Below, piece after piece: positions 1 to 8,669 of a DNA stretch of 64,000 nt. The stretch is from Corynebacterium sp. NML130628 (lineage in GTDB: Bacteria > Actinomycetota > Actinomycetes > Mycobacteriales > Mycobacteriaceae). Location of the stretch: assembly GCF_001875665.1 (NCBI RefSeq), contig NZ_MLAL01000036.1, forward strand, positions 1 through 64,000, in the 5' to 3' direction. Each line of letters begins with the position of its first letter. Position 1 is the stretch's first letter. The position numbers were made by a program, and so were the translations under genes. The notes under the pieces were generated by a model. The model searched no databases and had not been told where the DNA came from. It was given only the letters and a program-made list of their open reading frames with translations.

Positions 1-339
1 GCTACGGGCCTCTTTCCTTTTGCGTTGAAGGGCAGGTGGGTGTGCCGGGGGGATTGTTCCCCGAAGATCAGTGAAGCCGGGAACGATCTTCGTGGACACC
101 CGCCGCGACCTGGGGAGATGTGAGCGTAGGTCGACGGGAACCGGTCTAATACGCAAAATAGTTCCCGGGCGTGGGAACTATTTTGCAGTGGCATGAGGAG
201 CCAGGATCCGGGTGTTGTTTCTCGTTGTGGCAAGGGCTTCCTGGCGGGGGTGTGGCACCCAGCCGAAGCGCAGGCGGGAGGTGTTGAAGTGACTGCTGCT
301 TCGGGTGTGTTGCATGTGAATATTGTGATTTGAGTGCGC
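1..339. other. Non-coding left edge upstream of the GH25 gene
   Basis: No convincing complete gene is seen here. Bases 35-43 can pair with 96-104 (one wobble), 62-69 pair perfectly with 85-92, and 106-111 pair with 127-132, so a folded transcript is possible. A perfect inverted repeat follows at 153-186. On the minus strand a GTG at 99-97 opens 33 codons running off the left edge; it could be the 5' end of a neighbouring gene, but it has no clear ribosome binding site and I do not recognise it. Confidence 0.4.
153..186. terminator. Perfect 14-bp inverted repeat, probable terminator or operator
   Basis: The arms GCAAAATAGTTCCC (153-166) and GGGAACTATTTTGC (173-186) match perfectly around a 6-base loop. 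The outer part is A-rich on the left and T-rich on the right, as in a bidirectional Rho-independent terminator, although the T run is only four bases. A dyad operator for a regulator cannot be excluded. Confidence 0.5.
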
Positions 340-345
340 TAGAGT
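340..345 (+). promoter_or_regulatory. -10 box of the GH25 lysozyme gene
   Basis: TAGAGT lies 7 bases before the ATG at 353. Transcription would then start at or next to the A of that ATG, giving a leaderless mRNA. This decided the chosen start over the GTG at 344, which has no ribosome binding site. Confidence 0.5.
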
Positions 346-352
346 GTCGCGT

Positions 353-1414
353 ATGTATCTAGTCCCTAAACTTCGCGCAGCAACGGCAGCCTTCGTGGCT
401 GCGACGCTTGCCCTTGCACTGACTGTTGTTGCTCCTCAGTCGTTGAACACACATGCGGATGCTCAGGCGATCCCTGGTCTCATTTCCGGTGTCGATGTCG
501 CTGATCACCAGCGCCCTGGCGGGACACCTATTAACTGGAAAATGGCAGGAACGGTAGGTGGGCAGCATTTCGCCTTCGTGAAGGCCACTGAGGGAACGAC
601 GTATAAGAACGCGTTCTACGAAGAGGACGTAAAGGCAGCTGCGGATGCCGGTCTGAAAGTAGGTGCGTATCACTACGCGCGACCGGGGATGGACCCGATT
701 GCACAGGCGAGGCACTTCGCAGATGTGATTAACGCTGGACCGGCGCAGCAATTGCCTCCGGTGCTTGATCTTGAGGTTGATGAGGGGCTTGGTCCAACAC
801 AGCTCGCGGCGTGGACGCAGATCTTCCTTGCGGAGCTGGAACGTGCAACCGGCAAGCGCCCAATGCTGTACACGTATCGCTATTTCTGGTACGAGCGGAT
901 GAACAATACCAACGCATTTACTAGCTACCCGCTGTGGCTTGCCGCATACCAGAACCAGCCACCACGACCAGTTGGGGGTTGGGACAAGCTGACGTTCTGG
1001 CAGCGTAGCGACTCGGGCCGTGTGGCAGGTATTCCGGCGACTGTTGATATGAACCTGTTTAACGGCACCGGTGCTCAGTTTGGTGGCTTTGCTGCTGGTA
1101 ACTTGCGTTCTGCAGGTGGTGTGCTTGAGACGTTCCAGGCGCCAGACTCCGATCAGCTTGAGGTGCTGGAACAGAACAGTACTGCTCTCGTCGTTGCGAT
1201 TCTCGCGTTGGCGGCCGGCGCGTTGGGTGCCTCCCAGGTTGCATCAGAGGCGGCGAAGTTCGGGTTCGACATCAAGGACGCTAACAACATCGCGGGTTTT
1301 GTTCAGCGCTTGGCATCTCAGGGAGAGTTGCCCGTAGAGGACCTGCGCAATATGATGATCGGCGACTACCAGGTCGGCGACTTGTTGATCCTGCTGGATA
1401 ACGCTGCGCACTAG
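353..1414 (+). CDS. Secreted GH25 family lysozyme (muramidase)
   Basis: Predicted exported N-acetylmuramidase that cuts the glycan strands of peptidoglycan. The N-terminus is a signal peptide (basic start, long hydrophobic run, likely cleavage near the ADAQA stretch). The glycosyl hydrolase family 25 domain follows over about 200 residues. It opens with SGVDVADHQ, carrying the first acidic residue, and contains LDLEVDEG, with the family's Asp/Glu catalytic pair, plus the typical FAFVKATEG and YHYARPG motifs. A C-terminal part of roughly 90 residues includes an Ala-rich hydrophobic stretch (VVAILALAAGALGA) that could anchor it to the membrane. The gene is monocistronic and converges with the next gene, overlapping it by 4 bases. 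The family is clear; the physiological role (cell separation, turnover or competitor lysis) is not. Confidence 0.85.
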   Translation: MYLVPKLRAATAAFVAATLALALTVVAPQSLNTHADAQAIPGLISGVDVADHQRPGGTPINWKMAGTVGGQHFAFVKATEGTTYKNAFYEEDVKAAADAGLKVGAYHYARPGMDPIAQARHFADVINAGPAQQLPPVLDLEVDEGLGPTQLAAWTQIFLAELERATGKRPMLYTYRYFWYERMNNTNAFTSYPLWLAAYQNQPPRPVGGWDKLTFWQRSDSGRVAGIPATVDMNLFNGTGAQFGGFAAGNLRSAGGVLETFQAPDSDQLEVLEQNSTALVVAILALAAGALGASQVASEAAKFGFDIKDANNIAGFVQRLASQGELPVEDLRNMMIGDYQVGDLLILLDNAAH

Positions 1415-2220
1415 ATTTCGGTTGGCGCATCGTAGCGAGGGCTCGTAGCAAGGCTACGGGCCCATTTTTCATGCTTGAACTGCGCAGGCACGGCGCCCTT
1501 GAGAAGCTCCCGGTTCAATGAGGGGCTCGCCTCGAGCGGAGTGTTTGCGCCGATGAGGACGATGTTGCCGTAGCGACGACCTTTGAGCATTGGGGGGTCT
1601 GCGATTACGGAAACGTGAGGCCACACCTCGAGCATCCCAGCGAGTTCTTCCTTTGCTTCTTTGAGGTCCGCGTGGCTCCCGCAGTTTGCGACATACATAC
1701 CTTCTGGGCTGAGAGCATTCCGGACCTGGGCGAAGAACTCTACAGTGGTCAAGTTTCGAGGCGTAATTGCTGACGAGAATACATCGCGGATGATGATGTC
1801 GCGTGTGCTCGGTTTGAAGCTGTCGGTGACTTCGCGGGCATCACCAACTCGTATTTTGACGGTTGGTGAGCGCGGGATATCGAAAAGTTCGCGGGCGAGT
1901 TCGGCAAGTGACATGTCGATTTCCACGACGGTGTTGCGCGAGCCCTTCCATTTGGAGGCGAAGTAGCGGGGAAGAGTGCAGGCTGCCCCACCGAGGTGGG
2001 TGAGACGCGGTTTTGGCCAACGGGGGACGTCGACAAGCTGTTGATCGTTGAGAAAGTCAGCGATCCATCTCATATATTCGAAGTCCAGTCGTTCGGGATC
2101 GCCGGGGACGATGTGGGAGCTCGGCACCCCGTTGACAAGGAGAACCATGGAGCCGTCCGGCTCGTGGAGCACCTCCGCGACGCCGGTGTCGATTTCATGG
2201 AAGTCACTTTTCGTTGCCAT
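1411..2220 (-). CDS. Spermidine synthase-like protein
   Basis: A 269-residue class I SAM-dependent methyltransferase fold related to spermidine synthases. It has the SHIVPGDPERLDFEYMRWI entry region, a glycine-rich segment (LTHLGGAACTLPRYFA) at the cofactor loop, VVEIDMSLAELARE as the acidic strand end, and a RDVFSS segment where spermidine synthases carry their catalytic Asp. It is the last gene of a minus-strand run, 16 bases after the second ABC permease. In actinobacteria many such proteins have no proven aminopropyltransferase activity, so the substrate is open. No spermidine pathway partner is seen nearby. Confidence 0.7.
   Translation of the reverse strand: MATKSDFHEIDTGVAEVLHEPDGSMVLLVNGVPSSHIVPGDPERLDFEYMRWIADFLNDQQLVDVPRWPKPRLTHLGGAACTLPRYFASKWKGSRNTVVEIDMSLAELARELFDIPRSPTVKIRVGDAREVTDSFKPSTRDIIIRDVFSSAITPRNLTTVEFFAQVRNALSPEGMYVANCGSHADLKEAKEELAGMLEVWPHVSVIADPPMLKGRRYGNIVLIGANTPLEASPSLNRELLKGAVPAQFKHEKWARSLATSPRYDAPTEI
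1439..1469 (+). terminator. Rho-independent terminator of the GH25 gene, inside the convergent gene
   Basis: GGGCTCGTAGC (1439-1449) pairs with GCTACGGGCCC (1453-1463), with one G-T wobble, followed by ATTTTT. It lies antisense within the last codons of the convergent spermidine-synthase-like gene. Confidence 0.7.
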
Positions 2221-2236
2221 GGACAGTGACAGTACC

Positions 2237-2986
2237 TTACGCCTTCACGTCGACACGGTGCAGGTACACGACGGAGGCAAGCCACGCTACTGCAGTGAGC
2301 AGCAGGGTGCTCGTGAGAACACCGGATATCGTGCTCCATTCGAATGCACTCGAGCCAGCGACTGCGGTACCGCCCATCCACAGCGTTGTGGACACACCGA
2401 TGGGTGGAAGCAAAAACTGTGTTGCCGTAGCCCCGGCAGCGATAGCGCCGAAAGCAACGATGCTGGAGAACACACCGAGGGCGACCGGCATAGCAAAGTT
2501 TCGAATTACCATGGAAGCGAAACTCTGCCACGCGGCAACCGCGACCGCAGGAACCACAGCGAGCAGCGCCGACGCGAGCAACTCCAGCGGTGGCATTCCT
2601 GAAAGGCCACTGACCCAACCGCCGACCATGCTGGTGACGATGAAGATACATTGCATAAGTGTGGTCAAGGCGACGATCACACCAAGCTTTGCTGTAACCA
2701 GACTTGCCGCCGACCTTGACGACGTCAGCAGCGTGTTCCAATTTCCACCGCGGTGTTCCACGCGCCACGCTGCGGAAGCGAGAATCGAAATGCCCGCGAC
2801 CATGAAGAGCATCCCGTAAAACAGCGTCGTTTGGGACCAATAGCTGGCCCACCCAGCATCTAATGTCTCAGCGTTGGCGGCGTAGTTGCCAGCACCGAAG
2901 ACGACGGAGACGAGGGGGATAACGATAGCAACTGTGGGGACGTGTGTGCGTCGAAGTTTACAGAACTCGCTGGAGAGCATGTCCAT
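2237..2986 (-). CDS. ABC transporter permease (lantibiotic-immunity/ABC-2 type), second subunit
   Basis: A 249-residue integral membrane protein with about six hydrophobic segments. It begins with SSEFCKLRRTHVPTVAIVIPLV; the basic KLRRTH just before the first helix is also present in the upstream permease, so the two are paralogues. It lies 2 bases after that permease and forms an exporter with it and the ATPase at 3732-4646. The type resembles peptide-antibiotic immunity or export transporters (BcrB/LanE-G like). The substrate is unknown, but the adjacent two-component system suggests response to a cell-envelope stress or peptide. Confidence 0.75.
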   Translation of the reverse strand: MDMLSSEFCKLRRTHVPTVAIVIPLVSVVFGAGNYAANAETLDAGWASYWSQTTLFYGMLFMVAGISILASAAWRVEHRGGNWNTLLTSSRSAASLVTAKLGVIVALTTLMQCIFIVTSMVGGWVSGLSGMPPLELLASALLAVVPAVAVAAWQSFASMVIRNFAMPVALGVFSSIVAFGAIAAGATATQFLLPPIGVSTTLWMGGTAVAGSSAFEWSTISGVLTSTLLLTAVAWLASVVYLHRVDVKA

Positions 2987-2988
2987 GG

Positions 2989-3735
2989 TTAGATTTCCTT
3001 CCTGTTAAGCCACCTCGTGGCTGCCACAAACCCAGTCGCAAGCAGGACGATGTAGATGCACCATGCTGCCCATCCAGGCTGCGTAGGGACGACGCCTTCG
3101 TCCGTGAACGTGTAGGGAAGCAGTACAGCAAAGTAGCCAAAGGGGTTCATCACGGCGAGCCATGCAGGAGAGAGCAGCGAGGCGATGCCGAAGAAACCTC
3201 CCGCCACGCCGAGAGCGTGCACGCCGATTTGTGATTCAGCGAGCGCTGCGAGCAACAGCATGGCGCTTGCAATGGCCAGGCTGGTAATCATCGCTGCGGC
3301 GCCGTATGCAGCCCAAGCTGTGGCAGTGCTTGCGTTTGGTAGCGGTGCTCCGAGCAGTACGGGGAGAGCGATGCAAATCCCGAACTCCAGCAGCTTGAGC
3401 ACGACGACGAGGGGTACTACTACCTGTAGCTTGCCTCGCAGCAACGAACCTTTGCGGACGCCGGCAACCGCGTTGAGTAGCCACCCGCCATTTGCATGCT
3501 CGCTATCCACTGCGCGGCTGGCGATGAGCGCCATCTGTAGCGGGGTTAGAAAAGCGAATGACATTGCAACCGCAACCAACTGGCCAGCCCACGCGGTTGC
3601 TGGGTCTGTGCCGAAGGAGTCGACCCGTCCGGCAGAAAACAGATTCATAGACGCGAACAACACGATGCCGAGGGACAGCGCCGCGCCCAGCCATAGGATA
3701 TGTGTGCGCCGCAGTTTTAAAAGCTCGAGGTTCAT
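2989..3735 (-). CDS. ABC transporter permease (lantibiotic-immunity/ABC-2 type), first subunit
   Basis: A 248-residue membrane protein with six predicted transmembrane helices and the same LLKLRRTHILWLG start region as its downstream neighbour. Its ATG overlaps the stop codon of the ATPase gene (ATGA), a sign of translational coupling. It should form the membrane channel of the exporter together with the 2237-2986 product. A hydrophilic stretch after helix 2 (DSEHANGGWLLNAVAGVRKG) fits the cytoplasmic coupling loop of ABC-2 permeases. Confidence 0.75.
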   Translation of the reverse strand: MNLELLKLRRTHILWLGAALSLGIVLFASMNLFSAGRVDSFGTDPATAWAGQLVAVAMSFAFLTPLQMALIASRAVDSEHANGGWLLNAVAGVRKGSLLRGKLQVVVPLVVVLKLLEFGICIALPVLLGAPLPNASTATAWAAYGAAAMITSLAIASAMLLLAALAESQIGVHALGVAGGFFGIASLLSPAWLAVMNPFGYFAVLLPYTFTDEGVVPTQPGWAAWCIYIVLLATGFVAATRWLNRKEI

Positions 3736-4646
3736 GCGCTGAGCCCCTTACGTCCCGTCATTCCGATAAAGATTTCCTCTAAGCTGCGACGCTTGCGCAG
3801 AACCTGGTGGATCGGAACCCCGCGGTGTACAAGCTGCGCGCATGCGGCAGCCACAGCATCATCGCTGAGCCCGGATACCTCCACGCCTCCGGAAACGATG
3901 CGTGGGCGCATATCGTGGAGAACCTCGGCGGCAACGGTTGCCGCTGGGGTTTGGACGTAGACGTCGGGTAGGTGGGCGTCGAAAAGCTGCTGTTGCGATC
4001 CTTGGAAAACGAGATTGCCTTGGTTGATAATGCTGAAGCTGGTGGCCATCTTTTCCACTTCAGACAGCAGGTGGCTCGAGACAAGGACTGTGCGCCCTTC
4101 GTCGCGCGCGAGGCTAATGATGAGCTCGCGGATTTCTTCGATCCCGGCTGGGTCGAGGCCGTTGGTCGGCTCGTCCAGAATGAGTAGCTGCGGGTCGCGC
4201 ACGAGAGCGAAGGCGATGCCGAGGCGCTGCTTCATGCCGAGCGAATAGTGCTTGACCTGCTTGTCCATGTGCTTTTCCAGGTGAACAAGCCGTACCGCGC
4301 GTTGTGCGTTCGCCGGGTCGGCCCTAAACAGCCGCGTCACAATCTGCATGTTTTCCGCGCCGGTGAGGTGCGGGTAGGCCGCTGGCGACTCGATGAGCGA
4401 GCCGATACTGGAAAGGACCTCGTCACGCGTGGCTCGGGTCATTGGCTGACCCAAGACAGTGATTTCACCGGCGGTCGGGGTGACCAGGCCGAGCAGCATC
4501 TTCATCGTGGTTGATTTACCAGAGCCGTTCGGGCCGAGCAGCCCGTGTACAGCGCCCTGGGGGATTTCAAGCGCGAGGTTATTGACGACAGTGTGCGTAC
4601 CGTACGTCTTTGTAAGACCCCGTGTAGTAATGATCGGTGAGTTCAT
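3732..4646 (-). CDS. ABC transporter ATP-binding protein (antibiotic/bacteriocin exporter type)
   Basis: The energising subunit of the exporter. It has the Walker A motif GPNGSGKST, a Q-loop region (SIGSLIESPAAYPHLTG), an ABC signature (YSLGMKQRLGIA), Walker B LLILDEPTNGLDP, and the switch His in VSSHLLSEVE. A C-terminal extension of about 80 residues is typical of the BcrA/DrrA subfamily. The ATG at 4646 was chosen; an in-frame TTG at 4664 would add six residues that are not part of the domain. The gene lies about 100 bases downstream of the response-regulator gene on the same strand. Confidence 0.85.
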   Translation of the reverse strand: MNSPIITTRGLTKTYGTHTVVNNLALEIPQGAVHGLLGPNGSGKSTTMKMLLGLVTPTAGEITVLGQPMTRATRDEVLSSIGSLIESPAAYPHLTGAENMQIVTRLFRADPANAQRAVRLVHLEKHMDKQVKHYSLGMKQRLGIAFALVRDPQLLILDEPTNGLDPAGIEEIRELIISLARDEGRTVLVSSHLLSEVEKMATSFSIINQGNLVFQGSQQQLFDAHLPDVYVQTPAATVAAEVLHDMRPRIVSGGVEVSGLSDDAVAAACAQLVHRGVPIHQVLRKRRSLEEIFIGMTGRKGLSA

Positions 4647-4752
4647 GGTGTCTACTATCGCCAAGCGCCCCCACGAAAGCGTCGGAGCTGGGTACCATCT
4701 TCCGCGTCATACCGGGGGATGATAGAGAGGATGATTCAGGAGATGTTGACGC

Positions 4753-5457
4753 CTATTCGTCGAGCAGATCGGAACGGCTGACAAGGCCCGTGCGGTAGGC
4801 GAACAGTACCGCGTGTACGCGGTCGCGCGACTGCGTCTTGGACAAGATGCGCCCGACATGCGTCTTCACTGTCGGCATGGAGATAAACATGCGCTCAGCG
4901 ATCTCCGTGTTTGACCAGCCCCGTCCAACCGCGACGAGCACTTCGCGTTCTCGAGCGGTGAGCTCGCCAAGAGCAAGGCGGTCGGCACTCGAGAGCGACG
5001 TTTCGACGTCAGTGTGCGCGGTTAGTTGGGCGCGGTTGGAAAAGCGAGCAACGATCCGCTTAGTCGCGCGTGGAGAGATCACGGCGTCTCCGGCAGCGAC
5101 GGTACGGATGGCGTCGAGAAGTACTTCGGGTTGGGCGTCCTTGAGCAAGAATCCGCTCGCCCCGGCTTTCAGCGCATTGACGACGTAGTCTTCGTCATCA
5201 AACGTGGTGAGGATGACTACCTTGGCTTCTGGGAAACGCTTGGCATACTGCGCTGTCGACGTGATGCCGTCGAGGATCGGCATTTGCACGTCCATCAGGA
5301 CAATGTCGACAGGGTGGGCCGCTTGCTGCTCGAGTGCCTCAGCTCCGTTCGAAGCAAGCCAAACTACTTGTAAATCCGTCTGGGAGTCGATCACTCGCCG
5401 GATACCGTGGAGGAAGAGGACCTGGTCGTCGACGATGCCTATCTGAATTGGGGTCAT
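4753..5457 (-). CDS. NarL/LuxR-family two-component response regulator
   Basis: A cytoplasmic transcription regulator. The receiver domain (about residues 1-125) begins IQIGIVDDQ and carries the phospho-acceptor Asp in VLMDVQMPILDG and the Lys in LLKDAQPE. A LuxR-type helix-turn-helix follows (LTAREREVLVAVGRGWSNTEIAERMFISMPTVK region) in the last 65 residues. The start ATG at 5457 overlaps the kinase stop codon (ATGA), so the pair is coupled; longer upstream starts would intrude into the kinase gene. The likely target is the adjacent ABC exporter, by position only. Confidence 0.88.
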   Translation of the reverse strand: MTPIQIGIVDDQVLFLHGIRRVIDSQTDLQVVWLASNGAEALEQQAAHPVDIVLMDVQMPILDGITSTAQYAKRFPEAKVVILTTFDDEDYVVNALKAGASGFLLKDAQPEVLLDAIRTVAAGDAVISPRATKRIVARFSNRAQLTAHTDVETSLSSADRLALGELTAREREVLVAVGRGWSNTEIAERMFISMPTVKTHVGRILSKTQSRDRVHAVLFAYRTGLVSRSDLLDE

Positions 5458-6635
5458 GTGCGCTCCATCGTGCCTGGGTGCTGGCTTCCGTCGGAAGGTT
5501 GGGGAGCGTATGGAATCTCCACTTGGGTGACCCACTCTATATGCCCGTTGCTATTGGGAGCGGGTCCCGCCTGCACTGTCGCCCCAATCAGAGCAGCGCG
5601 CTCGCGCATCCCGCGCAAGCCGTGGCCATGACGGCGGTTTGCCGCAGTGTCTGCGAAGCTGTTGGTCACACGAATCACCACGTGCCTTTCGCCCCATTCC
5701 ACATCGAGCAGAGCAGTGCCGTCGCCGTGCTTCAGCGCGTTCGTAAGTGCTTCCTGCACCACGCGCCTCGCTGTGAGGGAAGTGGCAAGTGGCAGCTGCG
5801 GTGGAGGCGTGCCCCGTACTGAGTAGTTAATGTTAAGGCCACCGAGTTGACTGGTGTGAACCAGCTCATCGAAATCAAGTGAAACTGCTAAGGGCTCGAC
5901 AGGCCGCGACTCTGGCGCACGAAGTAACGTGACCACCTCGCGCATTTGCCCCAGTGACTTCCGCCCGACCTCTCCAATTACCCGGAGCGCCTCCTCACTG
6001 TCCCCGCCGTAGCGCCCACCATCCGCCTGCGCGACAATAACAGTCAATGAATGGGTGACCACATCGTGGATCTCGCGGGCGAGGAATGCACGTTGTGCAG
6101 ACATGGCATGCTCAAGTTCGATCCGCTGTTGTTGCAGCGCCTGCTCGAGTTCACGTGCCGCCGCTTCTTCGGTTCGTCTGCGCAACACGCCGAAGAGTCC
6201 TGCTGCCACGAGTAACGTTGCGCTCCACGCGAGGTAGGGGAGCTGCTGTGCAAACGGCATGCTTCGCAGCGCTGGTGAGACGAAGGAGAGCGCGACAAGG
6301 TCACCGACAACCAACGCAGCGGCAGCGACGTCGCGGAGTACAGGGCGTACATTGCGTCGAATAATGTAGGCGGTGAAAACCCCAACGACGATCACCGCGA
6401 CGGTGAGCTCAGTACTAAACGCCTGCATGCCCAACAACGCAAATGCGGTCAGCGTAGTCATCGTAGGCCACTGCCAGCGAGCAAACGGAGCGATAAGCGC
6501 CCACACAAGAAGTGGCACAACTCCCCACAAAGAACCCGGAGCGTTGAGGACGCCGGGCAATGCACCCAGGCCGAGTGCAAGTGCGATGCCCGCGTCTCGC
6601 ATACGGAACGGTGATTGAGAAGTCGTGGGTGGCAT
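5454..6635 (-). CDS. Two-component sensor histidine kinase (HisKA_3 type)
   Basis: A membrane sensor kinase of 393 residues. The N-terminal 160 residues form several hydrophobic segments with almost no extracellular loops, which suggests intramembrane or lipid-linked sensing. The dimerisation/phosphorylation box is AREIHDVVTHSLTVIVAQ with the active His. The HATPase domain has VVQEALTNALKHG (N box) and HGHGLRGMRERAALIGA (G box). It partners with the response regulator directly downstream. A TAGGTT -10 box lies 6 bases upstream of the ATG, pointing to a leaderless transcript. Confidence 0.87.
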   Translation of the reverse strand: MPPTTSQSPFRMRDAGIALALGLGALPGVLNAPGSLWGVVPLLVWALIAPFARWQWPTMTTLTAFALLGMQAFSTELTVAVIVVGVFTAYIIRRNVRPVLRDVAAAALVVGDLVALSFVSPALRSMPFAQQLPYLAWSATLLVAAGLFGVLRRRTEEAAARELEQALQQQRIELEHAMSAQRAFLAREIHDVVTHSLTVIVAQADGGRYGGDSEEALRVIGEVGRKSLGQMREVVTLLRAPESRPVEPLAVSLDFDELVHTSQLGGLNINYSVRGTPPPQLPLATSLTARRVVQEALTNALKHGDGTALLDVEWGERHVVIRVTNSFADTAANRRHGHGLRGMRERAALIGATVQAGPAPNSNGHIEWVTQVEIPYAPQPSDGSQHPGTMERT

Positions 6636-6721
6636 ACTTTCAACCTAACCGACCTGCTCGGGGCAGTCGTCATACCACGGTAGGATTCGCCGGATGCTTT
6701 CCTTCTCCTTCTACTCGCGGG

Positions 6722-6727
6722 TACACT
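6722..6727 (+). promoter_or_regulatory. -10 box of mnmA
   Basis: TACACT ends 8 bases before the ATG at 6736, placing the transcription start at the start codon. This supports 6736 over the in-frame ATG at 6694, which would add residues absent from the MnmA family. Confidence 0.5.
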
Positions 6728-6735
6728 TCCGCCAC

Positions 6736-7827
6736 ATGCGAGTTTTAGTAGCGATGAGTGGAGGCGTGGACAGCTCGGTGGCCGCGGCGCGCCTTGTCCA
6801 GGTTGGCTACGACGTTGTGGGAGTGCATCTTGCGCTCTCGCAGGACCCGCAGGCCACGAGGGAGTCGGCGCGTGGGTGTTGCTCACTGGAGGATTCTGCG
6901 GATGCTCGACGTGTGTGCGACAAGCTCGGGATCCCGTTTTACGTGTGGGACTTTTCTGATCGCTTCAAGGCAGATGTCATTGATAATTTCGTGTGGTCCT
7001 ACGAGCACGGTGAGACGCCGAACCCATGCCTGCGCTGCAACGAGAAAATCAAGTTTGCGGCCTTGCTTGAGCGCGCTGTCGCGCTAGGTTTCGACGCCAT
7101 CGCTACCGGGCACTACGCGATTATCGACGAAGACGGAAACCTACGTCGCTCTGTGGACCCGCTGAAGGATCAGTCGTACGTGTTGGGGGTGCTGACCCGC
7201 GACGAATTAGACAAGTGCATCTTCCCGATCGGCGACACCGAAAAGCCCCAGATTCGTGAGGAAGCGGCAGCGCTCGGGTTTTCCACCGCGCAGAAGCCGG
7301 ACTCCTACGACATCTGTTTCATCCCCGACGGCAATACCCAGGCGTTTCTGGGAAGGTCGATTGGCATGCGCCCCGGGATCGTGCGAGATCAGGACGGGTC
7401 CGTTCTCAAAGAGCACGATGGCGCTTTTCAATACACCATCGGGCAGCGCCGTGGACTGAACCTTCGCGTGCCAGCGCAGGACGGAAAGCCGCGTTATGTT
7501 ACGGATGTCGACGCCACCACGGGAACAGTCACTGTAGGCCCGCGCGAAGCGCTCAAAGTTTGGCAGATCGACGCCGATCGCTTGAAGGTGTTGCACCCGG
7601 AGATGCGTGGTGAGTTCGCTGCCAACGTCCAGATCCGTGCACACGGTGGGGTAGTAGGTTGCCGCGCGCGCATCGAGGACGACCACATGCACCTTGAATT
7701 GGATACGCCTTTGGAGGGTGTCGCCCGAGGTCAGGCAGCTGTGCTGTACCTGCCTGACCCAGACGGACTTGGCGACGTTGTGTTGGGGTCCGGCACGATT
7801 TGCGGGACTTCGAGTGTGCAACCATGA
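6736..7827 (+). CDS. mnmA: tRNA-specific 2-thiouridylase MnmA
   Basis: A cytoplasmic enzyme that thiolates U34 of the Lys, Glu and Gln tRNAs that carry U at the wobble position, using ATP and sulfur from a cysteine desulfurase relay. The PP-loop SGGVDSS is at residues 8-14. The catalytic Cys pair is visible as LRCN (C101) and DICF (C194), matching the E. coli C102/C199 pair. Full length at 363 residues. Its stop overlaps the start of the next gene (ATGA). The three tRNAs in this window have C34 anticodons and so are not its substrates. Confidence 0.95.
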   Translation: MRVLVAMSGGVDSSVAAARLVQVGYDVVGVHLALSQDPQATRESARGCCSLEDSADARRVCDKLGIPFYVWDFSDRFKADVIDNFVWSYEHGETPNPCLRCNEKIKFAALLERAVALGFDAIATGHYAIIDEDGNLRRSVDPLKDQSYVLGVLTRDELDKCIFPIGDTEKPQIREEAAALGFSTAQKPDSYDICFIPDGNTQAFLGRSIGMRPGIVRDQDGSVLKEHDGAFQYTIGQRRGLNLRVPAQDGKPRYVTDVDATTGTVTVGPREALKVWQIDADRLKVLHPEMRGEFAANVQIRAHGGVVGCRARIEDDHMHLELDTPLEGVARGQAAVLYLPDPDGLGDVVLGSGTICGTSSVQP

Positions 7828-8669
7828 CGGCCTTTGGACTTGGGGAGTTGCCCGGCACGGATCTGGTCGCTGCCGCGGACGTCGTACTCTCAGAGTCACC
7901 GCTGCCGCACCTCCCTCAGCTGCCGGCGCGTGGAATCGGCAGTGACCTGATTGGGCGAACGGCCGCGTTGCTCGATATCCCGATCGACCGAGGCCCGCGC
8001 GGATGGCGCGTCGGTACTCAGCATAGAGCGGTGCGTGACCAAATGGACCGCGACCTGGATGTCCTGGAGTCCTTGTGGGCAGGCAAGCTCGATGCGGTCA
8101 AAGTCCAGGTTGCAGGCCCCTGGACGCTTGCGGCAGAAATCGAGATGCGAAATGGGCACCGCATGATCACCGATGCTGGTGCACTGCGTGATGTCACCGA
8201 TGCACTCACCGAAGCAATTCATGAACATCGAGAGGATGTGGAGCGCCGATTAGCTCCGACAGTGCTACAAATCGACGAGCCGAGCCTCGACGCCGTGATG
8301 CGAGGCTCACTACGGGGAGCGACCGACGCCGAACGAATCCCGGCATACCCTGAACCAGAGGAACGCCTCGCAGGCTTCGGCGAATACCTGCTCCACGCAC
8401 CCGTGATGGTCAATGTGCCATGGCAAACCATTGACCTCGCGGCTCTACAATCAACCGCCGAAAAGGACTCCTTTGCGCAGTTGTTGGAGCACGGAAGCCG
8501 CTTTGCGCTCGCTCCAATGCAGCCGCGGGCCGTGTGGAACGTCCTTGACGAACTCCAAACCGATCCTGCAGCAAGCAGCTTCGATGTGTGGGCGCGACCG
8601 GCGGAGACGTTGCTGCAGGCAGCAGCGAACTATCGCGCAGCCGCCGAGATGGAGGAAGGGCTGCGCTAG
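7824..8669 (+). CDS. MetE C-terminal-like protein (cobalamin-independent methionine synthase family)
   Basis: A short (281 residues) relative of the C-terminal barrel of MetE, lacking the N-terminal domain. The family-like features are a barrel core with [18 protein letters not shown], a [14 protein letters not shown] strand holding the family's Asp/Glu, and a late VWNVLDELQ segment. The zinc-binding His-Cys-Cys set of true MetE is not evident: no Cys is visible in the translated protein. That makes classical methionine synthase activity doubtful. The start ATG at 7824 overlaps the mnmA stop codon. Homologues sit between mnmA and ligA in other Corynebacteriales, as I recall. Confidence 0.75.
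   Translation: MTAFGLGELPGTDLVAAADVVLSESPLPHLPQLPARGIGSDLIGRTAALLDIPIDRGPRGWRVGTQHRAVRDQMDRDLDVLESLWAGKLDAVKVQVAGPWTLAAEIEMRNGHRMITDAGALRDVTDALTEAIHEHREDVERRLAPTVLQIDEPSLDAVMRGSLRGATDAERIPAYPEPEERLAGFGEYLLHAPVMVNVPWQTIDLAALQSTAEKDSFAQLLEHGSRFALAPMQPRAVWNVLDELQTDPAASSFDVWARPAETLLQAAANYRAAAEMEEGLR

Noticed and set aside
314..329. TGTGAATATTGTGAT upstream of the GH25 gene as a possible GlxR/Crp site
   Set aside because: Only the left half matches TGTGA; the right half should read TCACA and does not.
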